Below the pieces are notes generated by a model, which saw nothing but the letters and a program-made list of their open reading frames with translations, ran no database searches and was not told the DNA's origin. From Aphanomyces cochlioides (lineage: Eukaryota; Oomycota; Saprolegniomycetes; Saprolegniales; Verrucalvaceae): a stretch of 64,000 nucleotides of DNA. The stretch spans positions 2,170,001 through 2,234,000 of the forward strand of contig JAHQRK010000006.1 of the NCBI GenBank assembly GCA_019828595.1, given 5' to 3'. Positions 33,547-45,319 of the stretch are shown piece after piece (the first letter of the stretch is position 1; every line of letters starts with the position of its first letter). The position numbers were made by a program, and so were the translations under genes.

Positions 33547-36398
33547 TCAAACGTTCTTGGTCATTTCGTTTTGTGGCATGTAGGTAAAGTCTTCGAAGTG
33601 GTTGGCCGCCCGTGCCGTTGCGCCCAATTGCTGTGTCACTGGCGAGTCCCGGGGGATTTCTCGAATAAAGACGGGGGCGACGTGTGTCGTGTCTGCGTCG
33701 CTTGTCACGACGGGCTTGAATGGTGCTTCGATTTCCTTGCGCATCAATTTATCCCAATCAATGCTAGCAAAGAAAGCATGGTCCATGATTTCTTGCGCAC
33801 CGGCAGGGCCACTACCCAAACGCTTGGCGGGATCTTTGATCAGCAACTACATACCACGACGTCAGCACACGGATGAAAAACGACTTACTCTTGTGAGAAG
33901 ATCCTTGGCATCTTCCGAAAAAGCCGGCGTGAAAATAACATCACGGTGCAAAATGTTGTGGAACATTTTCTTGCGGTTCTTGTCAAAGAATGGCGTTTGA
34001 CCCGTCATCATTTCAAACAAGAGCGTGCCAAAGCCCCACCAATCGACGGGTTTACCGTAGCTGAGACCCTTGAGCAATTCAGGCGCAATGTATTCTGCTG
34101 TGCCGCAGAAAGTCTTGGCACCATCGGGCACGTCGACGTTTTCTTTCGAGAGACCAAAGTCCGTCAAGGCAACGTAACCCTTGTCGTCCATCAGAATGTT
34201 TTCGAGCTTCAGATCGCGGTAAGCAATGTTCAAGTCGTGCAAGTGGCTCATGGCGAGCAACAATTGTGCTGCGTAGAAACGTGCTCGCTTTTCGGAAAAT
34301 TTGCGAGATTTACGCAAGTGGAAGAACAAAGTACCACCCGTGTAGTAGTCCATGATCAAGAAGAGCTTGTCGTCAGTTTGGAAGGCATACCGCAAACGCA
34401 CGGCAAAAGGATGCTCGATGTCACGCAAAATACGGCGTTCGGCCTTGGTGTGTTCGACCTACAACCAGTTAATCAGCGAATTCCTGTCATTGCTTGAACT
34501 AGTTCATACCTGGTTCTTGGCGAAGACGTTGGCCTTCTTCAAGACTTTCATTGCGTAGATGGCGCCAGTTGAACCGTCTTCACCCACTTCGTCCTTGCGA
34601 CGGACCATCATGACTTTACCGAAAGCGCCCTTGCCAATAACCTTAAGCAAGTCGAAGTCGTCGACGCTCAGTTTCGCCTTGGCCTTTTGTTCGCCAAATG
34701 AAGTTGAACGATTACGGTCCTCACGGGGATCAACAACTTGTTGTTCACCGCTACCACTCGAGTTCGCCCGAATGCGACTTCCAGCACTACTCGTTGTGGT
34801 CGCGCTGCCACTGGATTGTTGGCGCATGAGAGTTTCAGGGGGTGGGAAGGGCTTGTTGCCATCCGACGCACAATCTGTGCAGACACGTTGGGCGGTGGAA
34901 GCCCCTGGCAAAAAGAGACGATCGCGGGAGCATGCATTGCACACGGCACGGTGACACATACGGCAATGGTGACGACGGTCCAAGAAGGTGAAATGGAACA
35001 AGCAAAGATTGCAATGCTTTTCGCTGCCGGGATTGTTGAATTTGCCACTTTGACTGCGTTTCATGTCGGGACGGAACGTATTTGTCGACGTGTCCATGAT
35101 CGCATCGTCGGCATAAGGAGCTGGCGGAGGTGGAACATCTGCGGGACGATTCTTCTCAGACTCGAGATATGTTGTGGCATCCCTACAGAATTTTCACATG
35201 AGTATGACTAATTCTATCGCGAGGAGTGGACGCACCGGACATTCATGAAGCGGAACAATGGGTCCATCACGTTCTTGATGCAAAAAGCAGCGACGTAATA
35301 ATGGTTCGAAAGAGCTCGAGGCGGTTTACCCGCAGACAGACAGGTGCATCCCGTACGATAAGGAGCATCGCCGTCCAATTTTGCTTGGAGTGGCACGTCG
35401 TGGTTGACTTCCCAGTACATCGCACGGTGAGCAAGGAGGGACTTGACCGTTTGGGAGTCGCCATCTTCGATACGATGCGAAGATTCGATCAAGGCGACGG
35501 CACCATTGCGTCGAAGAAGCGCTTCGCCTCGGGAGTGCAGCAGGTACTTGACCAAGACACCACCGTACGAATAACCGATAAAGAAAATTCGCTTGGCATC
35601 TGCTGGCGCCACAAAGGCGTCCCAGACGGAATCCATGTGTTCTTCGGGGGAGGCGGATCCAGGGATGGGTACCTTCTTGTTTGTGTCTCGCATCATGACG
35701 GCGTTCTTGTTAGGATTGGGCACGATGATCCCGTAACCTTCATCAAGAGCTTTGCGGAAATATGCAAGCATTGAACCGGCACGGACGCCAGAGTTCAAGA
35801 TAAGCCCCCGGCTCCAAATACCAGGCGAGAGGCCACGGGAGACTGCGACAAAGAGGACTAGTTTTTTCGCCGTGAGGTAGTTGGACGAGACGAACACATT
35901 GCACTTGAGATGTTGGGGGCTGTTGGAGGGAAGGTAGACTTCTTGGAATCCCATCTCTCGTTTCATCGTGTCTTGGACATACCCGACGACAGCGTTCAAG
36001 ATCTCTTCTTGGTGGATCGCAATGTCGTTTTCGTCAAGTTGTTTGCCCGTAGCTTTGAAGCGGATCATCCCTTCATTGTCCATCGAGTACAATGGATGTT
36101 GGAATGGCAATGGCTCCGGTTGTGGTTGACTTGGCGGCACATTTGCTTGCAGCGCCGATCCGTTGCCATTGAGTCGATGGGACGGAATACTCTGTGTGCT
36201 CTGCGATCGGATCCCTTGTGAGATAGGTGGCGGGGGAGGTCCCGATGACGCGTTGCTTTTCTTGCGTGTTAACCATTTCGGGAGCTTGATCATCTCGTGA
36301 CGAGTTGTGTGCTTGACTGCGGCCGCCTCTCGCTTCCAACGTGTCAAAAGCCAGTGTAATGGCCCAAAGCTATTTATAACAAGGCACGGAATAGGCAT
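33547..36398 (-). CDS. Predicted fusion: ARB2/FAM172 domain, FYVE finger and AGC protein kinase
   Basis: Four exons, introns 35183-35235, 34459-34509 and 33847-33888, give 901 residues. Residues ~90-385 are an ARB2/FAM172 alpha/beta-hydrolase-like domain (LYSMDNEGMIRFKATGK, KLVLFVAVSRGLSPGIWSRG, GYGIIVPNPN, nucleophile-elbow-like FFIGYSYGG). Next comes a FYVE-type zinc finger (HCNLCLFHFTFLDRRHHCRM, then CHRAVCNACSRDRLFLPG), a Ser-rich linker, and a complete AGC kinase (GKGAFGKVMMV, catalytic YRDLKLENIL, DFGLSKEN, FCGTAEYIAPE) with a C-tail ending FEDFTYMP. FYVE domains bind PI3P on endosomes. The 53-nt intron joining ARB2 to FYVE keeps the frame (Arg codon split CG|G). Without it, two genes would result: an ARB2 protein ending at 35214 and a FYVE kinase from 35097. 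An internal ATG at 36293 is another start option. Confidence 0.72.
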
Positions 36399-36653
36399 TT
36401 CTAGGCTCTAATTCGGATCTGGCGCTTTTTCAGGGTTTTTGCCAACAATTCCTTTCAAGGTGCAGCCATTATATACAAACTTCAAGTGAAAAATCGCAAA
36501 GTTGCCCATGGAACCGCCTTTGAACATCACTCGAAAACGTTACAGCAATTACAAACACGCCAGTCTCGCCAGGACCGAGGACCTCCACGCCTGAGACCTC
36601 CCTCCAGTCAAGTCATGGCCGCTTCGTCCTTCTCGAGCCAATTCGTGCGTGTT

Positions 36654-36842
36654 CTATTCCCGCAATCGTCTTTTTATTACCGAGCTCTTCCTATCCGATG
36701 AGAATTTAATGGAAAGGCCATCAACGCGATAGCATTTGGACAGAACGTGCAGAGTATCGTGGCGTTGGTCGTCGTCTTGAAATGTATGGAGCATGTTACT
36801 CACCTCTGATATGGAGAGGCGTGTGTGAACTTGGCACGACAT
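36654..36842 (-). CDS. Small hypothetical protein, 62 residues
   Basis: An ATG at 36842 opens a 62-codon frame (MSCQVHTRLSISEV...). The segment TFQDDDQRHDTLHVLSKCYR followed by IKFSSDRKS loosely resembles the F-x-D-x-x-R-x-x-x-L repeats of DUF4476-type helical domains. It may be one exon of a slightly longer gene; a possible donor lies near its 3' end. Support is weak because nothing else confirms it. Confidence 0.3.
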   Translation of the reverse strand: MSCQVHTRLSISEVSNMLHTFQDDDQRHDTLHVLSKCYRVDGLSIKFSSDRKSSVIKRRLRE

Positions 36843-37254
36843 AATTTGCAATTTTTTATTTTTTATTTGCCCCGACTGGCGAGAAATCCTAATTAGGATT
36901 GTTCGTTCGACCTGGCGACGATCTGCCCGCCCCTTACTCTCTCTCTCCACACGGACGCACATCCTGCTTCCAAGAATACGACCGAGCATGCATTCGTGGA
37001 AGAGCAGCTTCTCCAAGCTTCCCAAGAACGATAGAGCAAGACGCGCGGACTTTCCAGGACATTCTGGACGGACATGAGGGAGATCCCGTGGATTTTCCAC
37101 CCGCTTGTGTAAAAACCAGTCGGCGACATGTTTGATCGTCCGGATAATTTTCCGGATGAGACAAAATTAACCCAAGTGGAACCGACAGAAAGGCACCGTA
37201 ACCGACACAAGCCATCATCCTCGGGTTTCATTCGAAGTGGCCTTGGACTTTGAC
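36843..37254. promoter_or_regulatory. CCDC39 upstream region with paired TCCGGAT motifs
   Basis: TCCGGATAA at 37139 and TCCGGAT at 37151 lie about 100-115 bp before the CCDC39 ATG. The rest of this interval has overlapping short frames on both strands but no supported gene. Confidence 0.4.
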
Positions 37255-40200
37255 ATGGATCACGACGACAGCGGCTATGGAATTGCACAGTCGAATGACC
37301 AACCGGCGGCAGGTGCATACTCGTGGAAGAGATCGGATGGCACTGTCCGAGGTGGACAAACCGAAGAGGAAGAGGAAGACGCGGAAGACAATGCGAGTGT
37401 AGTCGATGTGCCACTCGTGACGATGGTCGACGACTTGCCGCTCTTTGCAGACGATGCAAACAAACAATTGCACGCGCAAATTCGATCCAAGGAGAAGCGA
37501 TTGCATACAGTCAAGCAGGAGATTTCCGAAGCAGTGAATCGGTTCACGATTATGGAAGAGCATTTGAAGAATGTCAAGCAAGAATTGATCAACACGCAGT
37601 CGCTGCAAAACTCCAAGCAAAAAGAAATATCAACGGAGGAGCATTTGCGCCAAGTGAGTGACCGCGAAGCAGGTCGCGTCAGACAAGAGATGAAGCGCCT
37701 TGAGATCGAATACAACGACGTCGAAAACAAGCTCAATGCGATTCAGAATTTCCTCTTCAAGGGAAACGAAGACATGGATACATTCAAGATGCAAATGAAT
37801 TGGAACCAAGATGAAATGGAGCAGTGGGCCATGGCAGCCAAGCAAAAGGAAGACGACAACCTGGCGCTGGAAAAATACACCCGAGCCGATGACTCACGCA
37901 TCAAAGAATTGAGTCTCGAGATTGAAAAGTTGATGAAAACTCTGCAGCAACAGAAACAACTCGTCGAGAATGAGGTATTCGTTTGATTTTTGGGAAACCA
38001 GCTCAAGGTTCGAGCGATAGGCGACTGAAACCCAAGCCAAGCAGATTGAATTGGACAAGACGGCGGAAGAGTTTCGATCGATGCATGAAGAACGACAACG
38101 ATTAGTCAAGCAATGGCAGGACACGATTGAAGCCATGAAGCGTCGAGATGCTGAGATTGCAGCAGCTGGCGAGTCCTTTGCGGCCAATAAACAAAGCTTG
38201 GACGATAAGAAAGACGTCTTAGCCGAGCATAAGCACAGACTGAAGCTCCAGGAGCAGGAAAACAATGAGCTACAGCTGAAAATTGCTGCAAAGGAGCGGT
38301 TGCAGTCGAAATTGCGAGCCGATTTACAGCAAGCGAATGCAAGGCTGCAAGAATTTCGAGATCAAGTCGAGTTGCTCAAGAGCCAACTCACGAGCGCCGT
38401 GACACAACTCAACCAGCAACGCTCATACAATGCAAACAAAGGAGCAAATCTCGAATCAATGAAAGAAGACCTGGATATTAACCGCAATCGATACAAAACG
38501 ACCAAGAAAATCCTCGAATCGTGCATGAACTCGACATTGGACGCGGAAACGTTGGCCAAGAACGCTGAAACTGATTTGAACGCCATGGAGGCTGAATCCA
38601 AACGCTTTGATAAGGAAATCGCGCTGCTGAAGGACCAAATGTTCCGACGAAGCCAAACTCTATTCAACCTTCGTCAGAACGAAGCGAGTTTGATTGCTGA
38701 GATCTCTGGAGCTCAAGCGGCTAACCGCAATCTTCTTGCCAAGATCAAACTTCTCGATCAATCCGCGATACGCCAGCAAGAGCTGGTGTACAATGGCGAG
38801 TTTCAAATTCAGCAAATGGAGCGCAAAGTTGCACGGGCTTCAGGCGAACGTTCTGCGGATGAAACCAAGGCTCTGAAAGCGGAGATTGAGGCGCTGCAAG
38901 CAGAATATGACGAGGCACTTGCTCAATTCTCAATGCTCCAAACACAATGCAAAAAACTGAGCGACGAGAAAGCAGCTCAAGAACGAACAAAGAAAGCTTT
39001 GTTGAAAACACGAGAAGAAATCACAGCCAAGATTGCAAAACACGAGCTGGAGAACGAAAGCGCGACGAATTCCCTGAAGGCAATATTGCGTGAGAAGGAA
39101 GAACTGCTCGTCCAAGCCGACTTGCAGAAACTCGAAGTGAAGCGCCTGAAGGATCTGCTGAACTCGCGAGCGGATGAAGTCTTTACGTTGGAGAACCGAG
39201 AATTCCAGCTCAAGAAGAGCATGGAAGAACGCAAGAAAGAAATTTCAGTCCACCGCGAAGTCCAACGAGCTCAAGTGAAGGCTGCAGAGGAAGAACGACA
39301 CAAGATTTCCGTCGAGCACGCCGATCGAGAGATGAAAGTCAAGAAGCTGCAAGCGAAGTTTGAAACGGTGCTGTCAAAACATTGCTTTTTGTCCAGAACT
39401 TGCTCATATTCTTCATGTAGCTGTGCAAGACGAGTCCTTTTGGAAATGCCGATGAAGATGGCCAAGAACGAAGCCAAGCGTACTTTGTGATCAAAGCAGC
39501 TCAGAGGCGAGAAGAACTGCAACGTGAAGGCGATGAACTCGACGACAAAATCCGCATTGCTGAAAAAGAAGTGCGCGCATTGACGAAGACATTGCAGCAT
39601 TTAGAAGGACGCAACACAGAATACCGCAAGAGTTTTCATCGCGCGGACATGGTCGGCGAAGAAGCAGCCAAAATGAACCAGCTGGAGGATCAAGTTAAGA
39701 CCGCCGAGGACACACTCTTTAAGCGCAAGAAGGAGCTGCAGAGGATTCAAATGGAGATCGAGTCGGAGCAGAATCGCGTTCAGGAGCTTGAAATCCAGCA
39801 TCGGCATTTCAAGGAACACAATGAAAACCTCACAGCCGCACAGACGCAAGTGTTGAAGGAGTTGGACATGGAGAAAGAGAAAATGGCCAAAGTGTCCAAG
39901 CGAATGGACAAACAACTCAAAGATTTCCGATCGAAACGCGATGTTCCCGTCACGACGGAGGAAATCGTCTTGGACATTCACAACTCGAAAGAAATCAACA
40001 ACAGTTTGCTCTACACATTGGGTCAGCTCGCCCATGAATTCCCCGAGCTCAGCGATGTCCTGCACACGAATGTGAAAGCTCTCAACCTACACATTCCAGC
40101 GCTACCACCTGGATCGACGACCACTCGCTCTGGAAGTACAAAAACTGGCGCGTCCGACTCGCGGCCGACGTCAGCACGAAGCGATCGAAGGTAGAAAATA

Positions 40201-40327
40201 CGTACGTGTTCTCGGTGTTTATTCTTGACGTAGTGATTCCTCGGTGAAGAGTACGACAAGCAGCAACGGAAGAAATGCGCAGAATCGTCGTGTTGCCCCT
40301 GTGAGTAAAATCCAAATGAGTTTCTAG
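37255..40327 (+). CDS. CCDC39: CCDC39, axonemal 96-nm ruler coiled-coil protein
   Basis: Four exons, introns 37975-38020, 39368-39420 and 40191-40233, give 976 residues (family ~940). Nearly the whole protein is coiled coil. Diagnostic segments are MQMNWNQDEMEQWAMAAKQK, QKYTRADDSRIKELSLEIEK-like text, ELDKTAEEFRSMHEERQRLV, IRQQELVYNGEFQIQQMER and AYFVIKAAQRREELQREGDE. The last becomes contiguous only when the 53-nt intron 39368-39420 is removed, giving FET/LCKTSPFGNADEDGQ. The C-terminus is Ser/Thr/Arg-rich, as in animal CCDC39. With CCDC40 it sets the 96-nm repeat and anchors inner dynein arms and the nexin-dynein regulatory complex. The ATG at 37255 is the first true one in the frame. The 40327 stop assumes no tiny terminal intron. 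Confidence 0.95.
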
Positions 40328-40395
40328 ACGCCGTTGTAAGACCACCATAAATACGACAACACGTTCGATAAGTTACAACTGCGCTATGAGGGAGT

Positions 40396-42775
40396 CTACG
40401 GAGTATGAGGGCGCTCACGCATCGGATCCAACTTTGAATATAGCTTTCGTCGGCGCTGGCCGATGAAAAAGCCGATAGCGAATATCACGACAGCTAGCAA
40501 GAGAGCAGTTGCTTGGAGGTTGACTGGGATATTGTAATCCTCAGTATGTTTTTCATTGCCAAGGAGCGACTCCACGTTGCTGTCCTTCAGTCCCGCAAGC
40601 ACTTCGGCGTAGAAAAACAAGGTTGAGAGCTCCTTGAAGCGTGGAACGCCAAGCCCCGTGACCGCGTCCCATCCAGCCGTCGCATGGAACGAGTGCTCGC
40701 AACTGACTAAAGTTTTGTCTGGCTTGATCTTGCCGAACGCGTTGTTGCCCTTGACAATGTCTCGGAATCCCTTGCTGTCGGCCAAATAATACAGCAGGGG
40801 GTTTAAAAAGCCAAGAGGTTTCTTTCCAGCGAGCAACCGGCGGTCGTTCCACAGCGTCACCATCGCTGCAATCACTGGACAAGCAGCAGAAGTACCGCTG
40901 ACCAATTTCCACGCACCGCATGAACGCACTCGATAGTGGCTTCCAAATGCTGAGATGTCGGGATATCCACGGCCGTGCTTGTTGTAAAACCCATCTGGCA
41001 CTTGGAGCTCCTTGACGTATCGCTCGACAACTCGTTGCTGGTATGATGGTCGTACGTAAATGTTGGAGAAGCCACCACCGGACGTAATGCGGCCACCTTG
41101 GCCCGACGAGCAAACAACTTCTTCTCCGCTGTTGGGATCCTTCATTGTCGCGCCGACAGAAGTGACGTAGGGACTAGAGCTCGGCCATTCTGGCCAGTGT
41201 ACAGCACAAGCTTCCTTCAGCGTAAGATTGTCGTGGCGGTATGCCAATCCTACACATTATTTCGTGAGAGCTCGCTCAAGAGGATAACTTGTACCCATGA
41301 CACCATCATCCCCGCTGGCAACCAGGATGGTTAATCCACGAAGAGCCATCTTCTGAAGCAGTTTGTCAAACGTGGCAATGTAGTCGGAGGCGACTTGGTG
41401 AACATGGCGTTCATCGTCAGAATAACTCAAAGAATGCACGAGCGGGGGATTTGCGTCGTCAAGCACATCGGCAGCCCACTCCAGGAACGGCTCATCGATG
41501 GTCGAAAAGGGATTGGAGCCATTCATGACCCAAACAGAAGTCGCAGCATTTGGAGCAATGACCGAAATATATTGCAGGTCGAGAGCGGCTTCACTACCAT
41601 TGCCGCTTTCGTTGTTTTGGCGATTGCCACGTACAGTAACTTGTGGAAGGAACGACTCGTTCATCTCGGAGTAAAACGTACGCAGATCTTTGAAGCTGAA
41701 TGAGTTTTCATAGAAAGCCACAATGGCTTGTGTCGCCTTTTGGGCATGGAGTTCTTCTGGCTTTGGGACGCCGTACATTTCCCGAAGTTTGCCCGGTGTC
41801 ATCGCATCAGCTGAATGCGCTTCAGCCGCATGATTAGCAGATGCACTGTTGCCTGCATTTGCGCTCTCTGACGTGAGGAATCGCTCGGCTCGGATGGATC
41901 CTGCTGGGGGTAAATTTGCACTGATGAACTCAATGTGTTCCAGGACGTCGTCAGGAATATGCAACGTGGTCTTCGCTTTTAGGATTCGATGGATCGAACG
42001 GAACTTCGACCCGCGGCCGTCGTGACTCTCCCAATTCTTGTGCTGTGGAGGGTTCTTCTTAGCTGGTGGGGTGTGGGTCTCAGGTGGAAGGTGGGGCTTC
42101 TTGCCTCCTCTATTGGCCTTGTCATTGTTGATAGGTGGCTCTTTGTTGTGAGGAGCTTTGTCCTTGGCTTTACTGGGACTCGTTGGGGCTGCCGTTGTCA
42201 CAGGAATGGTCGTCTTGGCTTGACGCTCATTGTGTGCTTTTTTATTGTCTTTGACGTGCAAGTCAGTCGAGCCATGCAATTTTGTAGCGACAGGGGCTGT
42301 CGAAGGACGAGGTGCAAAAGGAGCAATGACGGCAAACTCGCCAACTTTGGCGTGAGTCAACTTTTCAAACGCAACGACAGGAGCGTTTACAACAAAAACA
42401 TTGGTCGCTTCAGAGTAGGTAAAGTCAAACGCTTTGAGCCATGATGTGAGTGTGTCGTAAGCTTGCTTGGATGGTTTAGTCAATGCATTCGCCTCCTCCT
42501 TGGAAAGGTATTGCATATACCGATGGTTTCTACATAAATACTCAGTCAGCATGCACCGAGAGTCTGGAATCTTACGTGGGGTCTGTGACGCTCTCAAACG
42601 TTTCGAGCAGAGCTCGAGGGTTCTCTGCTCTGACACCGAGCCAGAACGTAATGTTGGCTTCGCTCAAGTCTCGGTATGTTTCTTGCCACAGCGGAGACGA
42701 GAACGATGGTACAGTGCCGCAGAGTACGCTGGTTGCAAGGAAAGCGGCGACGAACGCCGTGTGTAGGACGGGCAT
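40396..42775 (-). CDS. Sedolisin (family S53) serine peptidase, tripeptidyl-peptidase-like, membrane-anchored
   Basis: Three exons, introns 42530-42575 and 41250-41294, give 762 residues. A signal peptide (MPVLHTAFVAAFLATSVLCG) leads into the S53 prodomain (HRYMQYLSKEEANALTKPSK). A low-complexity Lys/Pro-rich insert of ~100 residues follows (APTSPSKAKDKAPHNKEPP region), then the catalytic domain: Glu and Asp in SEAALDLQY, Asp in VASGDDGVMG, and the nucleophile in SGTSAACPVIAAM. The C-terminus has the calcium-site-like AGWDAVTGLGVPRF and a final transmembrane helix (ATALLLAVVIFAIGFFIG) with a basic tail. All catalytic positions appear intact. S53 enzymes work at acidic pH in lysosomes or outside the cell; the anchor suggests vacuolar or plasma membrane. 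Confidence 0.93.
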
Positions 42776-43145
42776 GTTGGCAAATGAGATGTCGGGATGG
42801 AGAGGTTCAAACGGGTGAAATAGAGCAATTCTATTGGTCAAAATCATGTTATTCCTGCGTCCGATCGTGAGAATCACGCCTTTTCATTGGTCAAAATTCA
42901 ATAAATTCAAGTATTGACCATCGCATCCATCTTCTCCCCAAGAAGAAGCAGAGTTGGAGGACGAAAGGATGAGCGGAGAGATCAAGTGCTCAGCTAGACA
43001 AGGAGATCAATGCTTATCGACATTGGATTGCTTATTGTGTCGTCATGACGCGACAGAAATTACCTTCGGCTGTTTATTGTGGGTGCGTGCACGTCTGCGT
43101 TGAAATCTTCAACTGAAAGGCACTGAGGACTGCCAGGGACGAAAA
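42776..43145. other. Intergenic region with CCAAT-type words
   Basis: No gene seen. ATTGGTCAAAAT occurs twice (near 42832 and 42888) upstream of the sedolisin gene and may be a duplicated CCAAT-type promoter element. Confidence 0.4.
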
Positions 43146-43390
43146 ATGAGCGCGCTGCCTTCAGGGGTTCGCGCTATTGTAAAGAAGCTTCCCCTGTCAA
43201 GGCAGGTATGTTAAAGCAGGCCCATCACAGCCACGGAATCCCTTGAAGTTGAATCCAACATCGGGTAGGTATTACCGAACAGGTATCTAACGTGGTTTTG
43301 AATCCACTGGAGCACTTTTCAGAATTCCACGCAAGAGATTCTTGGGATCGACGTCGAGTGGAATCGTGGGTGCGTCAGTGGTTACGCTAA
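43146..43390 (+). CDS. Small basic protein, 55 residues, possibly mitochondrial
   Basis: Two short frames join in phase across a 77-nt GT-AG intron (43206-43282): MSALPSGVRAIVKKLPLSRQ, then VSNVVLNPLEHFSEFHARDS and DRRRVESWVRQWLR to a TAA. The first exon looks like a short mitochondrial presequence. The family is not recognised. The evidence is only splice-site quality and frame agreement, so it could be chance. Confidence 0.35.
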
Positions 43391-43740
43391 ACGTGCAGAT
43401 GACATACCAAAGAAGGTTACAGCTATAGCAACAGTCCTCTCCTAACGCATTGGCGTTGACTCGATACTTGGATTACGAAACTCGTGGAGGGTGATGGCTG
43501 CAATTCAAGAGAGCTTCTACCAGAAGTTGTTGGAGGATTCCTGGTAACAAACCAGAGCGAGCAAGCGTACTTGATTTGCCAGGGCGTAACTCCTCTGATG
43601 CATCACTGGGTTTACCTTGATCGGGATGCGCTCTCGTGTCTTGACTGAAGTCACCAGCACGCATCACCAAACTTGGTTGCTGATTCATATTCAGTTGATT
43701 AACTGGGTTGGCTAGCAGCATCACGTCGCGAAGTTGCAGA
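43391..43740. other. Spacer, nothing assigned
   Basis: Short frames occur on both strands with no recognisable domain. No repeat structure noticed. Confidence 0.4.
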
Positions 43741-44170
43741 CTACTCTTCTGGCCACCGACCTCCACGGACGAGCCTCTCTTGTTCAGGAGTGAGTATAAC
43801 ACCGTACTTTTCACAGAGTTGATCGATATCTCTAATCATGTCAGCCTTCTTCGCACACGCCAAGTCCAACAAGCTCTTGATGTCGAGGTAGTTCGCGGCG
43901 AAAATCACTTCCAAGATCATATCAAACGACTCGTCGATGAAGTTCAAGTAACGAATGGAAAGGCCTCTCGATCTCGCTCATGGGGTTCGTATGATGGTAG
44001 TTGATGAACGTCACGACTTTGGCGAGAACGCTCGTCCTGACGTTAAGAATCGGGATTTCTTGGATTTCCTCGTCGGCCTCGTCGTCAAGTTGATTCTTGA
44101 TCACACTGCTCATGACGGCCATAGCGATATCTGGACTCTGAACTTCTGCCTCTCACAGGGAGGTTCCTCC
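43741..44170 (-). pseudogene. Decayed SKP1-like pseudogene
   Basis: Three blocks of SKP1 similarity lie in order on the minus strand: an N-terminal stretch around 44170-44120 (LIKSDDGGTSL followed by a stop), the middle (MSSVIKNQLDDEADEEIQEI and KVVTFINYHHTNPMSEIERP), and the C-terminus in another frame (LNFIDESFDMILEVIFAANY, LDIKSLLDLACAKK, ending LVRGGRWPEE). Compared with the intact copies at 47034 and 48278, about a dozen residues are missing after NPM.EI, the frame shifts near 43945 and an in-frame stop interrupts the start. Function as an SCF adaptor is lost. Confidence 0.8.
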
Positions 44171-45319
44171 ATCGTCAGACTTAATCAGCGACGACACGTC
44201 GATGAAACTTCGAAGTGGAAGGTTCAGCAAGCCTTGACAGAGTGTCCATTATGGCGTCCAGTCGTCTGCCATCTTGATGTAAACTAACTTGCTGACAATC
44301 GACCGAGAGTTGTTCATGCGCTTCTGGATTGAACTCTTTGACTTGAAGGCACTGCCGACCCGATAAACACTGTCTCGGTGGCACGATCACTCTCAAGTGG
44401 TGTTGAGAGAAGTCTGCTACCAGCCTAACGGGGACATTTAGATAGACTTTACATAGACCGATCCTTTCTTGCCGCGCCAAACTCGAAATATCCCGGGAGT
44501 GATCAAGCGTGCAGCGAGTCGGATTGGCAATGTTCACGGTGATCTCATAGACAACATAGCCTTGCCCCCGAGTACTATCAAGTTGTCGCTCAGACGACGG
44601 ACAAGTATTGAGCAAACATGATTGTCATGACATGATTGTCATGCCGGTGCTATAAGTGCACGGACGCTCGATGTCAAGACTCGCCCGACCCAAGGCCCAG
44701 CGACCGGGTGGGATTGTTCGAACGAGGAGCATCGGCTGGTTTCCACGAGAAAGACTTGACTTTGTCTGACACGGCAAGTCTCAGATGCATCGCGATGGTC
44801 CCCTCCTGACATTGAACTTTCGACGGCCATACACTGGACATCTTCGAGGGGCGATTCAAAAGATCAAAGCATAGCAGACCCTCAACAAGTCATACACAAA
44901 CAGACGAAAGACGGGACACTTGACAGCAAACTTGGAATCATCGATCGCAACACACGACGGTCCTTCACTCGAGACCCCAGACACAAATGGCACAACTTTG
45001 AAATGTCCATTGCCTTTCTAAATCCTTTTCAGCCAATCCGGTGTCTGGAGTCAATATTGACCAATCCGATGACCTCACTTCGGGACGCACAGCCCTTCGA
45101 CAAGCCGCTACACAAGAGATCCACTTGTGGAACGACACTGGAAGCGTGTCAAGAAGACCACAAAGTCAAGATGCAGCATCAAGCAATCTCGGGTAGGACA
45201 TCTGCCAAATGTGAAATATTTGGGTGTGACGTTGTTGCGCCAAAGTGAAACGCTGGTTCTGCCATGGCATTCAACGGCGGCGAGCTTCCATTTCCATTTT
45301 TCGAGCGAACGCAGACGAC
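44171..45319. other. Gene-poor spacer, no gene recognised
   Basis: Frames of 60-144 codons exist on both strands but none shows a known domain or convincing exon structure. A 14-bp unit containing CATGATTGTCATG is tandemly duplicated near 44617-44643. Remnants of an old mobile element are possible but could not be identified. Confidence 0.4.

Noticed and set aside
44181..44615. 144-codon minus-strand frame, considered as retrotransposon remnant
   Set aside because: No protease, reverse transcriptase or integrase motif could be seen.
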